NCBI RefSeq assembly: GCF_009017415.1
Contig: NC_092406.1
Span: 3,596,001-3,660,000, forward strand
Length of the DNA: 64,000 bases
Origin: Aspergillus flavus
Taxonomy: Eukaryota; Ascomycota; Eurotiomycetes; Eurotiales; Aspergillaceae
Direction of reading: 5' to 3'
Shown here one piece after another: positions 45,349 through 54,339 of this stretch (positions are counted from its first letter, which is position 1; every line of letters starts with the position of its first letter). Below the pieces are notes generated by a model. The model was not told where the DNA came from and searched no databases. It saw only the letters and a list, made by a program, of their open reading frames with translations. The position numbers were made by a program, and so were the translations under genes.

Positions 45349-45468
45349 ATGTCAAAGATAGACCAATTCCATATCCGCAGCGCAAGCCTAGCGCCCGTCG
45401 ATGCCCAATTTATCATCGCAGCCTTTGATTCCACGCACCCATATCTGGCTTCCATCGAGGCCAGTTAA
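45349..45468 (+). pseudogene. GNAT acetyltransferase N-terminal stub
   Basis: ATG to TAA, 39 codons: SKIDQFHIRSASLAPVDAQF and AAFDSTHPYLASIEAS. This resembles the first beta-alpha unit of GNAT acetyltransferases (IRPAT...FILxAFDST...LASIGS). The frame ends where the family continues with a Gly/Trp-rich segment. Reading on past the stop gives SQPSRQ, like the family's SQPF, so a nonsense change plus a downstream deletion is likely. Only 70 bp separate it from the stop of the opposite WD40 gene. Confidence 0.5.
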
Positions 45469-45538
45469 GCAAGGTCACAGCCATCTAGACAGGTAATGGC
45501 CTGCCATGTGTTACAAGATATCCTGTCGCTGCAGTATC

Positions 45539-46648
45539 TTAAAAGATGGCCAGTTGGGTGTCTCCCCCTTTAAGGTAAACCGCCAAGGGGCGATTGGACG
45601 GTTTGAATCCCACACTCCAGACAGCATCTGCTCCGGCCACAAGTGTCCTACTTGTGCCGGATTCATGAGGGACTAAAGACACTGAACCATTCGTGTTGCC
45701 AACGAGGATATTTTCACCATCTGCCGCCAACGAAATGACACTCCCGTCTTTCTCTTCGGCGATAGTCCGACCCGAAGCATTACTTAAAGACCACACCTTC
45801 ACCGTTCCAGCATTATCAGCAGAGATGAGAGTATCCCCCTGTAAGAATAACCGGGTGACAGCCCCGCTGTGGCCCGAAAGAACTCCCAGACAAGCCCTGG
45901 ATCCCTTGTTAGTTCACTATCACGCCGGCTAATAAACAACGAGACAACAAACCCTGAGCGTGGATCCCAAACGCGGATAGTCGAATCCAAACTGCCTGTA
46001 ACGATCCGAGACCCATCAAAGCATAAAGCAAACAGTGTCCCTGTATGTCCTTTGAGCACACGGAGACATTGTCCGGTGTAGATATCCCAAACCCGCGATT
46101 CCCCGTCATAACCTGCTGAAACAAGAACTCCGCCGTGCACCTTAAGACATCGTACTGTTTTCGCGTGCCCTTTCAGAACCAACTTTGGATCAGTTGCATC
46201 AGAGTCCAAGTCCCAGAGGCAGATGGTCGAGTCGCGACTACCGGAGATGAGCGTGGTATCATCCACTATCAGGAGACTGCGGACAGTTGCGGTATGACCC
46301 TTCAGTGAGCGAATGACTGACCTAGACAACATTAGCGATCTTTATCTGTGAAGCTCGACACGGAGCTAGTCACATCGTCTGTATATTCCATATCCGGACC
46401 ACCCCCTCTGTTCCACCCGTTACTAAGAGATTCTTATCTTCATGTAACGCGAGAGACCAAGTGATATTTCCTCTCTCTTGCAGCATAATTAGGGAATTAT
46501 CGGCAAAATTGAATAGGTAGAGTGCAACCTCCTTTGCGATCACAAAGTACTTAGTGCCCATCTCGCACGCGGTCACGGCCAGGCCATCGCGTGGTAAGGT
46601 TTTACTGATGGTGGGCTCGCAGGCCCCAGTTGGGATAGTGGAAGCCAT
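45539..46648 (-). CDS. WD40-repeat propeller protein (Cdc4-like repeats, no F-box)
   Basis: Three exons: 46374-46648, 45953-46321 and 45539-45896; 333 aa. WD units are visible as GGTEGVVRIWN, LISGSRDSTICLWDL, LVSAGYDGESRVWDI, IVTGSLDSTIRVWDP and LISADNAGTVKVWSL, each preceded by a GH (KGHTATV, KGHAKTV, KGHTGTL, SGHSGAV). Weaker blades lie at both ends, giving six to seven blades. The repeat style (LKGHTxTVxxL) is that of Cdc4/Met30 substrate receptors, but the protein starts directly at the propeller (MASTIPTGACEPT) and no F-box exon is seen upstream. It is probably a cytosolic or nuclear scaffold. Both introns restore repeat sequence, so the gene looks intact. Confidence 0.85.
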
Positions 46649-47011
46649 GACGGGTCAAAAGAATGATGATACTGTTCTATGATTTCACAAATAGACCACG
46701 AGGTTATAATAACCATGATTACTGAGGGTGGCCAAGAACAAAAATTGGTAGCGGGGCCCAGAAGGATGCCTTGGGGCCGAACTCCGCCTCATTCTCACGC
46801 TGACGCTGGGTGGGGCGAGGAATCGCTGATCTTATGAACTTTAGGTCAAAGAGACTAGGATGGTATTCCTGTATAATCTGCTTCAAACTTATTTTGGTAC
46901 TATCTTCATAGACCCCCAGATCTCCTTGCACCAAAAAGCCGGCACAGCAATGAACCGGGAATATAGATCAACCGCTGAAGTCCTGGAATCGGTGCCATAG
47001 TTACGAAAACC
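46649..47011. other. Gap with a possible terminal exon remnant
   Basis: On the minus strand, 46719 to about 46931 encodes a protein-like tail (DLGVYEDSTKISLKQIIQ ... WAPLPIFVLGHPQ, stop). No ATG starts it. It could be a lost 3' exon of the gene upstream at 47012-47551, but I cannot find a convincing junction. Confidence 0.35.
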
Positions 47012-47551
47012 TCAAACTCCGACAAGACTTTTTTCTAAGAATGCTTTCCTATCGCTCTTACAACCCTGAACCTGACAGTGGAAAGTCCCTCTCGCCTTGA
47101 GACTCATAGTAGTGTTGATATTCTGCAGCAACCAACTTATATGTATGAGTTCAATTTGCTGATCATAGGACATATCGAAAATGATTTCCTCGATGCTGTG
47201 GTTCTTGGGAATAGCCTTACAGGCAGTTCTCCAACTTTGTTCGAGTGCAGACATGTTCGGCCCTTTCATACAACCGTGCCTTTCTTCCAGAGTCAACAAT
47301 TCATACGGAACGGTACGCAGGATCTTGAGACGTAGTTTGCGCATTCCATTGCGTATCTCCACATTCTCCGGCGTGGTATTCTCGAACATTTTCTTTAGCT
47401 CATTGGGATCTTGAAAGACGAAGACATACGTCGACAGGATCTTTCGGATATGATCTAGTGGGACCTCTGTGGCGGCTGAATTGACGGCTTCAACGTTACG
47501 GCACGCAACGTTTCCAAGATCGTTGATGGTGATGAGCAGTTCGTTGGCCAT
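47012..47551 (-). CDS. Hypothetical protein ending in a broken C2H2 zinc finger
   Basis: Single exon, 179 aa from the ATG at 47551. The N-terminus MANELLITINDLGNVACRNVEAVN is followed by a charged helical middle (KILSTYVFVFQDPNELKKMFENT; MRKLRLKILRTVPYELLTLEE). Near the end, FHCQVQGCKSDRKAFLEKS looks like the first half (CxxxxC...F) of a C2H2 finger of the kind with AFLRKSDLxRH, but the frame stops two residues after KSLVGV before any His. I know no named family. Either the 3' end is truncated by a frameshift or a short intron follows. Confidence 0.6.
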   Translation of the reverse strand: MANELLITINDLGNVACRNVEAVNSAATEVPLDHIRKILSTYVFVFQDPNELKKMFENTTPENVEIRNGMRKLRLKILRTVPYELLTLEERHGCMKGPNMSALEQSWRTACKAIPKNHSIEEIIFDMSYDQQIELIHISWLLQNINTTMSLKARGTFHCQVQGCKSDRKAFLEKSLVGV

Positions 47552-48267
47552 ATTGTATTGGGAAGGTGAGAATCTCACTGTACGGGGTGAGTCGAGCTGC
47601 TACTAGATAGATGGGTTATCAAATCTGATGGAGGAGAAACATGACTTGGCTAGTGTGAACCGCCAGGACTTTGCCTTCAAGACAACGTGGGTTCACAGAA
47701 TGATGTGACCAATGCATGTATGCGTGGCTTTTATATGATGATCCGTGACGTATCGCAAGGGGAAGAGGGGATTAGTAATTATGAACCGGACTCACCTATA
47801 AAGGTTTGTTGCAGTGATTTTGGTTTCGTGGAATTCAACGTTGGATTGGCGAGGCGGTGACAAGTGCAGTGGATAGGTTGATTCATTGCCTATCAAATTC
47901 CTGATAGAACACCGGTTAACATTGATGGAAACGTAGCATGTGGGATCAAGAGGCTAGATGACAAATAAAAGCATTAGAACTAAAACCAAAAGCAATACCC
48001 CCGGTTCAACATAATATCAATGATTGAGTGAGTAAATGAATAATTTGTCCAATCCAAATGCAGATTAGAAAAGCGTTGACCATAGTTTACTACGTTCTTC
48101 AATCCAATGCTTTGGTATTTCCTTGTTGGCGCAGCTGATCAAATACCCATCCCGAGGTTATTGAAAGCTTTTGTTACGACACGACATCTGAAGCGTTGAG
48201 ATCATCGGGCCTGTAAGGTTGACTGAATACTAAGATGATTCTCAGTCTAAGCACCGCGATATCGTAA
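47552..48267. other. Intergenic 0.7 kb
   Basis: No gene seen on either strand. Confidence 0.5.
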
Positions 48268-48781
48268 ATGACAGCTTATGGAGGAGGAATGCGGGTCGGT
48301 AGGCGACGGGCCAGGTTGCGCAGGACCGGTTGGGCCTGTAGGGTCAACATCCCAAGAAATATGCTGCCGATCAACTAATTGTTCCTTCGCCTCTGGCAAG
48401 TCTCACGGATGCACCTCGGTGTACTTCCATATGACCATTACCAAAAAGGGCAATAAATACTGCGGAATCGTTCGGGGGGTAGGCAACCATCGATAACAGA
48501 TGTATATTGGGTAGCCCCAATCTACGTGGCCAATATTGGTCTCGTCTTTGCCGGACAGAACAGAATCATCCTCCTTCTGCGTGCAATATCACGTTGGAAC
48601 CCGATTTAATCGAAAAAGGCAACAATTGGTTCAGTGTGAGCAACACAGTCCCTGAGGAGTACCACGATCGTGTGGTCATTGTGGGAGGACGACATCACAG
48701 ACAAGGATGCTCCCAAGCACATCCTGCAGTACGTTACAGTTCCAGATAAGGACACTGGACCCAGCGGGGACGATAACTGAG
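48268..48781 (+). pseudogene. Disrupted gene remnant, family unknown
   Basis: Protein-like segments lie in order in shifting plus-strand frames. The first is a Cys-rich piece (ICCRSTNCSF, HMTITKKGNKYC, to about 48478). In another frame come LGSPNLRGQYWSRLCR and NNWFSVSNTVPEEYHDRVVIVG (to about 48690). After a one-base shift follows EDDITDKDAPKHILQYV to a TGA at 48781. The last two read as one continuous protein if a single base is missing near 48690. I recognise no family. A sequencing error could mimic one of the shifts but not all. Confidence 0.4.
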
Positions 48782-49107
48782 TGGAGGTTGTGTCTACTCA
48801 ATAAGTCGTTGACGGCAAGCAGTGTTTTCATTACGTGCTATACATGTTAGTCACTACCATTGCCGGATTATGGCGCTTATGGGCTTCTGGAATGTATTGT
48901 TATTGAGGGTTGAGAGGGATGACTCAAGAGATGCCCCAGAACGAGGCCATGTATGTAAATTGTTCATCCAGGCAGACAATGAAATTGTCTCAATAACTAT
49001 CTTTATCGACATTATTGATCCAAGGAATACTAGAGATACTGATGATTTGAAACTTGACTACTGGTATAACAAACATTATTTTTGTACAAAAAATAATGTT
49101 GATGCAC
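48782..49107. other. Intergenic before tRNA-Lys
   Basis: AT-rich, no gene seen. Confidence 0.5.
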
Positions 49108-49113
49108 AAAAAA
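49108..49113 (-). terminator. RNA polymerase III terminator of tRNA-Lys
   Basis: Six A on the plus strand, giving T6 on the transcript three bases after the tRNA end. Confidence 0.8.
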
Positions 49114-49116
49114 TGT

Positions 49117-49200
49117 CGCCCGATAGGGGGCTCGAACCCCTGACATTGAGATGGCAGGAAACCTAAAAGTCTCACGCTCTACCGACTGAGCTAATCGGGC
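49117..49200 (-). tRNA. tRNA-Lys(UUU) with 11-nt intron
   Basis: On the minus strand GCCCGAT pairs with ATCGGGC, discriminator G. The A-box TAGCTCAGTCGG and B-box GGTTCGAGCCC are canonical. The anticodon stem TGAGA/TCTCA encloses CTTTTA, an 11-nt intron (GGTTTCCTGCC), then A. Anticodon TTT; mature length 73 nt. Confidence 0.92.
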
Positions 49201-49392
49201 TCAGTTATTTTAATGCGAGATAATTAGCTAAATAAGGCCTTTCCAAGTAGCAGTAAAACACAAAACATGCGATATATATTTCACCAATTGACGTAGCTAG
49301 ACCATGGTCCACATCTCTCAGAGAGTTGAGTTATATACCACCTCAAGGATGGCCAGGGTCGTGTCCGCTGTCGCCCATGCGAGGCGCACTGC

Positions 49393-49990
49393 TTACTTTC
49401 CAATCTGATACGCATTGATGACTCCTTTGTCTTGAAGAAGCAATTGCACAACATTGACATGGCCATTTTGCACAGCGAGCTCCAAGGTCCTAGATTGTTT
49501 TCCTCGATCACGTGATTGATATCTCTTTGTTTGAGCAACATGCGTACTCCCTGGCCATGGTCATCTTTCGCGGCAAGTGAGAGAGGTGTCTCACTGAATA
49601 CATCTTTGGCCTTGAGGTCAAAGCCGCCCTCGGCAAGTAATAGCGTGACAACGCGATAGTGTCCATCTCTGGCCCCTGGTGAACTGGTATTCGGCTGCTT
49701 TTGTCACTGGAGTCGATTCGTATACCTTCGTGGCTCAATATCCAACTCACGAGCTTTCCTTCTCCTTATTCACGGGCCCATCCCAGTGGTGTTTGGCCGT
49801 GTCGGTTTGGACAGTCCAACTCAATGCCTTCTGTGGTGAATAGTAATCGAGCTATGTCAACGTGGCACATATCAATCGATAGCCAAAGCAAAAATTGACT
49901 GTGTGTATCCGTGGAGCTCGGATTAAATTGACCGGTTTCCAGCAGCACCCTGAAGCAGCAACTAAGATTGCGGTATAATCATGCCAGTCA
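49393..49990 (-). pseudogene. Ankyrin-repeat gene, multiply frameshifted
   Basis: Consecutive ankyrin units lie in different minus-strand frames: DYTAILVAAS, then VDIARLLFTTEGIELDCPNR and HGQTPLGWA. Next are VSWILSHEGIRIDSSD and DGHYRVVTLLLAEGGFDLKA, then FSETPLSLAAKDDHG. Finally TLELAVQNGHVNVVQLLL and GVINAYQIG end at a GTAAGC. At least three frame changes, not at plausible introns, break the series, and no start codon is preserved in frame. Ankyrin arrays mediate protein binding and are often the repeat part of fungal NLR-like or accessory proteins. What it was part of cannot be told. Confidence 0.7.
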
Positions 49991-50719
49991 TCATTCTTGG
50001 TTGAGTCGGCCTAATCACAGATTCCTCGTATCACAATGCACGGAAAGTTGTACAACAGGCCTGCTGCTTCCATATCAACACATAATATCCTCCCATGAAA
50101 TGTCCTGTTTAGCTCGTCACGACGAACCCTATCTTTGATCACTTATTAAGACTACAGGTCCTTACGTCATATAATCGTGGCAAATCGTTAATTTGGTGTT
50201 TCCTTCCCACGGATGGCTTGAGTCGATAATTTATGGAGGATTCTCCTACCGCATGATTGCTCCTCCAACATTCATTCGAGTATAGCCATACACAATATGG
50301 GACTCCTTCCTATTCTTCTACTCTGATAGTCTGTATATCTACTCCTTCGTCCTAAGGTTAGTCGCCTCGTATTGTGTAGCACTAGTCCGTACTTCTCCCC
50401 TGTAGGGTCTTACGTTGTTCTTATCAAGATCTGTTTTGTGAGATACGCAAGGTCGGCGAAGAATCAGTGAATGCTTACTGGCCCATTCGCTATTATATAA
50501 GAATTGTTGAAAGGGCCAATATTCTAAGGAATATAAAATGGTATATATATAGTAGACGGATTATAGGCTGGGCCTTTCTTATTTTTATGGTACTTATCTA
50601 GGCTCTGAGTAGTTCACTAATATCCATCGATTTAAGTTCGCCATACTGGAGATTCAAGATCTTTGCTAACTAAGCAACAAAGCAAAATGGAATAGGGCAC
50701 TATGAGGTCACCGCCTGTC
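49991..50719. other. Intergenic 0.7 kb
   Basis: AT-rich, no gene seen. Might include the lost 5' part of the ankyrin gene. Confidence 0.45.
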
Positions 50720-51130
50720 TTAATATTGGGTGGAATATTTTCCCCAACTGGGTACTGGGGGACAACCCGAGGGTCTGTAGTCATTAGCTACAGTATCAGT
50801 AACAGGAGTTACATAATAACTCACTGTTGTCGAGCTAGGTCGGCAATCTGCATATTTAGATCGTTCACTCTTGATAAGTTTGTCATACCACTACGGTAAT
50901 CCTGTATTGCTTGGACTCTCTGATGCATATTTTAGCAAGGTGAGGTCACCATTGCCTTCCTATATACTTACTTGTGCCTGTAAATCCTTCATCTGCTCCG
51001 CCCAAGTCTCACAAAGTTTAGGGCCGGAGCTGTTGTCGTCTGCCTGTCTTTGCGATAGAGCCTGCTTAGGAATTGGTTCGCCGAGGGTAAAACCAAGAGC
51101 TATAAGCGACAGGAGATGCTGAATCTTCAT
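50720..51130 (-). CDS. Small secreted protein, three exons, coiled-coil-like
   Basis: Three exons: 50972-51130, 50825-50919 and 50720-50774; 102 aa. Introns of 52 and 50 nt have GTAAGT and GTGAGT donors and CAG acceptors, and both joins keep frame. Signal peptide MKIQHLLSLIALGFTLG (about 1-17), then a pro-like segment ending LSQRQ. A helical heptad-like stretch follows (WAEQMKDLQAQRVQAIQDYR, NDLNMQIADLARQQ), and the tail is PSGCPPVPSWGKY. Two cysteines (PKLCET, SGCPP) flank the helix and could close a disulphide hairpin. A TATATAAAA box lies 96-104 nt upstream of the ATG. No family is recognised. An effector, antimicrobial or wall peptide is possible (inference). Confidence 0.72.
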
Positions 51131-51832
51131 TTTGATTGGGAGTGAAAATATGCTGGGTCAGGAACTTATGGTAGACAGTAGACTTGGATAATAATTACTA
51201 TGAGACATGATGGTATGGTACTGCCTTTTATATATGGTTAAACTGGAGTCAAAATACGAGGCTTATAACAACAAAGTATAATAGATTTAATAGTTCAATA
51301 AATAATGTCCTAGCGATCGGCAGACTATTATCTAGAAAGTGGATTTATTTATTGATCGACATCAATAATTATAAGTCTATCAACCTGTGGATCGCTGAAT
51401 AGGTTGCTTTCACTGACCATAGTTCTTACCGAGAATGGACCAACATGAACTATCTATTAACTATCGCGTGTCACATCGGACAGCGCCAGTATTGGAATAG
51501 ACGTGTGTCGTATTCCCGCGCCATGGCCTCCTGAGCGCAGACGTGTCCACGTAAACGAGATGGTATGAGCAGAAATCAAATCCTAAGGAGACCAAATTCT
51601 ATAGCTACTTTATTTTTTTTTAAATTTCTATTTCCATTTTAAATTTAAACGTTCTTTTTTCGCTTTACTCGCCACTTTATCCCGTGGAGGATGTATGTTT
51701 GTGGGTCCTCGTGGGCTCGATACTGTCCCGAAACACACTCGATAGGGAGAGTGGCTAAGACTTGATATCGCGCTACATGGAGGGGCTACCCTAATCACCA
51801 GAGCTTAAGACGTAACTAGACTGCGGCCACTC
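51131..51832. other. Promoter-side AT-rich stretch
   Basis: Holds the TATA element of the secreted-peptide gene and long T-rich runs around 51600-51660. No gene. Confidence 0.5.
51226..51234 (-). promoter_or_regulatory. TATA box of the small secreted protein gene
   Basis: TATATAAAA on the minus strand, 96-104 nt upstream of the ATG at 51130. Confidence 0.55.
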
Positions 51833-52039
51833 GTGGCTTGCGATACATGGCAAGTGGTAGCCTCGGAGATCGACAACCTGTGTAAGTACAGAGGAATAGA
51901 AACTGTGACCCAGATATTAGTTCGCTGCCCGCGACTGAGGGCCTACGCTAAGAATCACGGCGGAAAATTGGAAAGGCACTCAATAACATTACTGCGATAC
52001 TGTGAGGAACCGACCAAGGTAAAAAGCAATGGGTTATAA
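51833..52039 (+). pseudogene. Possible retroelement RNase H/RT tail fragment
   Basis: A 68-codon frame contains NLCKYRGIETVTQILVRCPRL, which resembles the C-terminal Cys/His knuckle of non-LTR retrotransposon polyproteins (CxxCG.xET.xHxLxxCP), with the second Cys and His changed. No other part of an element is seen nearby. Low certainty. Confidence 0.25.
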
Positions 52040-52769
52040 GTTGCTTCCCAGGACAGTATCTCAGGGGCGGTTCTGAAATTTGCGTAGGCATCGCAGCGCG
52101 ACGAGGACGGCCGTTTGGAACATTCTGCTTTTCTTCGTTATGGTGTGTCACTGGCCACCTTGAATAAGGCGAGGAGCCAACCCTAACAATGATCTGCCGC
52201 AACATTGGAAATACTAGCACGTCCAGAAGTGGGTATGGATCTTAATATTGGATAAAGCGATCGCGAGATCAATATTATGTAGCTTTGCCCTATGTTTTGA
52301 TTTTACTAGTTCAATTAGAACTAAGGATAACCGCCATACATGAGATCAACTCTGCTAACCAAATGCCACCACAGTCCTGTTTGAAAATTAGAGTTGACTA
52401 AAGTTTCCTACATATGTATAAAACCACAGCAGAGGACAGCAGTGGGGGATTCGCCACTAGACTAACCTAAACTCAACCTTGCTCCTTTTTCCTTTGCCGA
52501 GGCCGAGGCAGAGATTGATAAGCTTAATAGATAATCAACAAGAAGCCTCGGCAAACCGAAAAGACGGATTCATATCCGGGAACACCACTCTTCTACTATT
52601 TTGATATAGGATGGTATCATTAAAGGATCGCTCAGTTCGTTGAACTACATACTAGCAGAATTGATCATTTTAAATGCAATCAGCGCGATAAATCAAAAGC
52701 TTCGTAACGTCATGTGATGTAGACGGATACACGACAATCTTCAATGATGTCGGTGTAATCCGTATCTTC
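52040..52769. other. Intergenic, Pex11 3' side
   Basis: No gene. Contains an 11-bp inverted repeat at 52493-52555. Confidence 0.5.
52493..52555. repeat. 11-bp perfect inverted repeat
   Basis: TTTGCCGAGGC (52493-52503) and its exact reverse complement GCCTCGGCAAA (52545-52555) flank 41 nt. It could be a hairpin or a tiny transposon relic. No flanking target duplication was identified by eye. Confidence 0.45.
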
Positions 52770-53673
52770 TTATTTAGCCACAATGAGAGTCAATCCGGAT
52801 CCGCCACTCAAGGACCCGAGGATCCCCAGAGTCGCGTCGTTGACCTCTTTGTAGCCGGCGCCGGCGACGGCAGACACCATGTCACAGGTTGCGCTTAGAA
52901 GAGGAAGGACTGTATTGAGCGCATGAACACCGTTAGTGAAACTCTGCGACACTACAAAGAGGTTACATGAAAAGAACGTCAGAGAGGACTCACCGGTTCG
53001 TAGTTCCTGTTGCTTGGCTATGTTGAACCGAGGAATCCCATATAGTTTAAGGCCTCGGCTAGTGCGCTGATATGTAAACTTGATATTCTTTGTCGAAGAC
53101 ATGACCGCCATTAAGAATTGACAGATGGTAGCAAGGAGAAGGGCATGCACAGATGCCCGTGTTATTTTGGGTTTCCACTTCGCTGGGATCGTAAATGCAA
53201 TGGTGGAGAGCTAAGGCCATTTCTCTGCTCAGCTTTTTCTCAGGACGATGAAGATTCTGGTTCTATAAAGGGAGAGAGCATATTTCTCAACTCACATAGT
53301 TGACAAGATCTCCTATTGCAAAAGCCGTATATCCAAGCGCTTTAGCAACTCTCAAAATCCGGAGAAGAGCTGGCTCGCTTTTACAGCAGATCGCATCCGC
53401 CAGCTGTTGTAAATGTCCTGGCACAGAATAGATGCGAGTAAGCTTGACCGCGATTCCAATCTCCGCACGAAGCCGCATGAAAAATGATTTGTCAAGCCAC
53501 TGAAGTCTACATTTGTATTTCCATGACAGAGATAGGGACAGTAATAGTCGAATAACGTTTTGGACAACTTTTAGAAACTTATCCTGGCCGGCGCTCGTGT
53601 TTGTGATAGTATCGAAAAACGCGCGCATCGTGGGGTTGATGTAAGGAACTTCACCGATAAAGAAGAATGTCAT
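52770..53673 (-). CDS. Peroxin-11-like peroxisome proliferation protein
   Basis: Three exons: 53296-53673, 52994-53210 and 52770-52951; 258 aa. Pex11 proteins sit on the peroxisomal membrane, tubulate it and start fission. The N-terminal part FFDTITNTSAGQDKFLKVVQNVIRLL is the conserved amphipathic region (TxxGxDKxLRxxQ). Later come LRILRVAKALGYTAFAIGDLVNYL across intron 1, FTIPAKWKPKITRASVHALLLAT, and a glycine-rich C-terminal membrane stretch (GILGSLSGGSGLTLIVAK). Intron 2 is only 42 nt (GTGAGT...TTGTAG), a multiple of three without a stop, so retention would add 14 residues. The start is the ATG before TFFFIGEVPYINPT; a second ATG lies 15 codons on (MRAFFDT). Confidence 0.82.
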
Positions 53674-54339
53674 AGATAAAATGAATTGACATTTGAGACA
53701 CCGCCATAATTATCGGCATATCGGCGGTTTGGGCTAGGCGTGGCGGCCCGGAAGTGGAGTAGATGAAGCAATAGCACGCCACAAACGGCAACGGCAGCGT
53801 CATGGCCCGGGCGAGATGCAAAGTAGTCGTTTGTGGGTCGCCGATTGCGGCGGTTTATTCGGACATTTACAGATTTTGAATAAGAATGATGGATAGGCAG
53901 TTGATAAACCTTATAGTATACTGTATCGTCCTCGTACACTAGTTGTGTATAGTATATACCCTGCATTCAAAAACACTGACTATCTACCCTTGACGTCGCA
54001 CTCCAGCAACGCTATCACGAGACCGCTGGATATTTTAGCAAACAAAAATATAGCTTAGTACAAGCACATCTATACTCCTCCCACTTATCATGTGCTACAA
54101 CGGAGAATCGTTTAATGTAGAGGAATGGCCTGGGCGTAATGGCTCTAGGGTTAGATCGGCCCGATAAGATAAGCGCCGTGATCTGAGCGGCCCTAACTCA
54201 GTAAGGCAAGCAGGCAACATTGCGCTGCCTATAGAATACGCTAAAACAACCACTAAAGAAAGCCCCACTTGAAAGAATACGTAGACTCCGCTTTTCGTCC
54301 TTCTTTCATGATCCGACGATCCTGGCTTAGTACAAAACA
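53674..54339. other. Divergent promoter region, Pex11-like / F-box
   Basis: About 670 bp. Open frames on the minus strand here lie upstream of the Pex11 start and have no motif. Confidence 0.5.
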
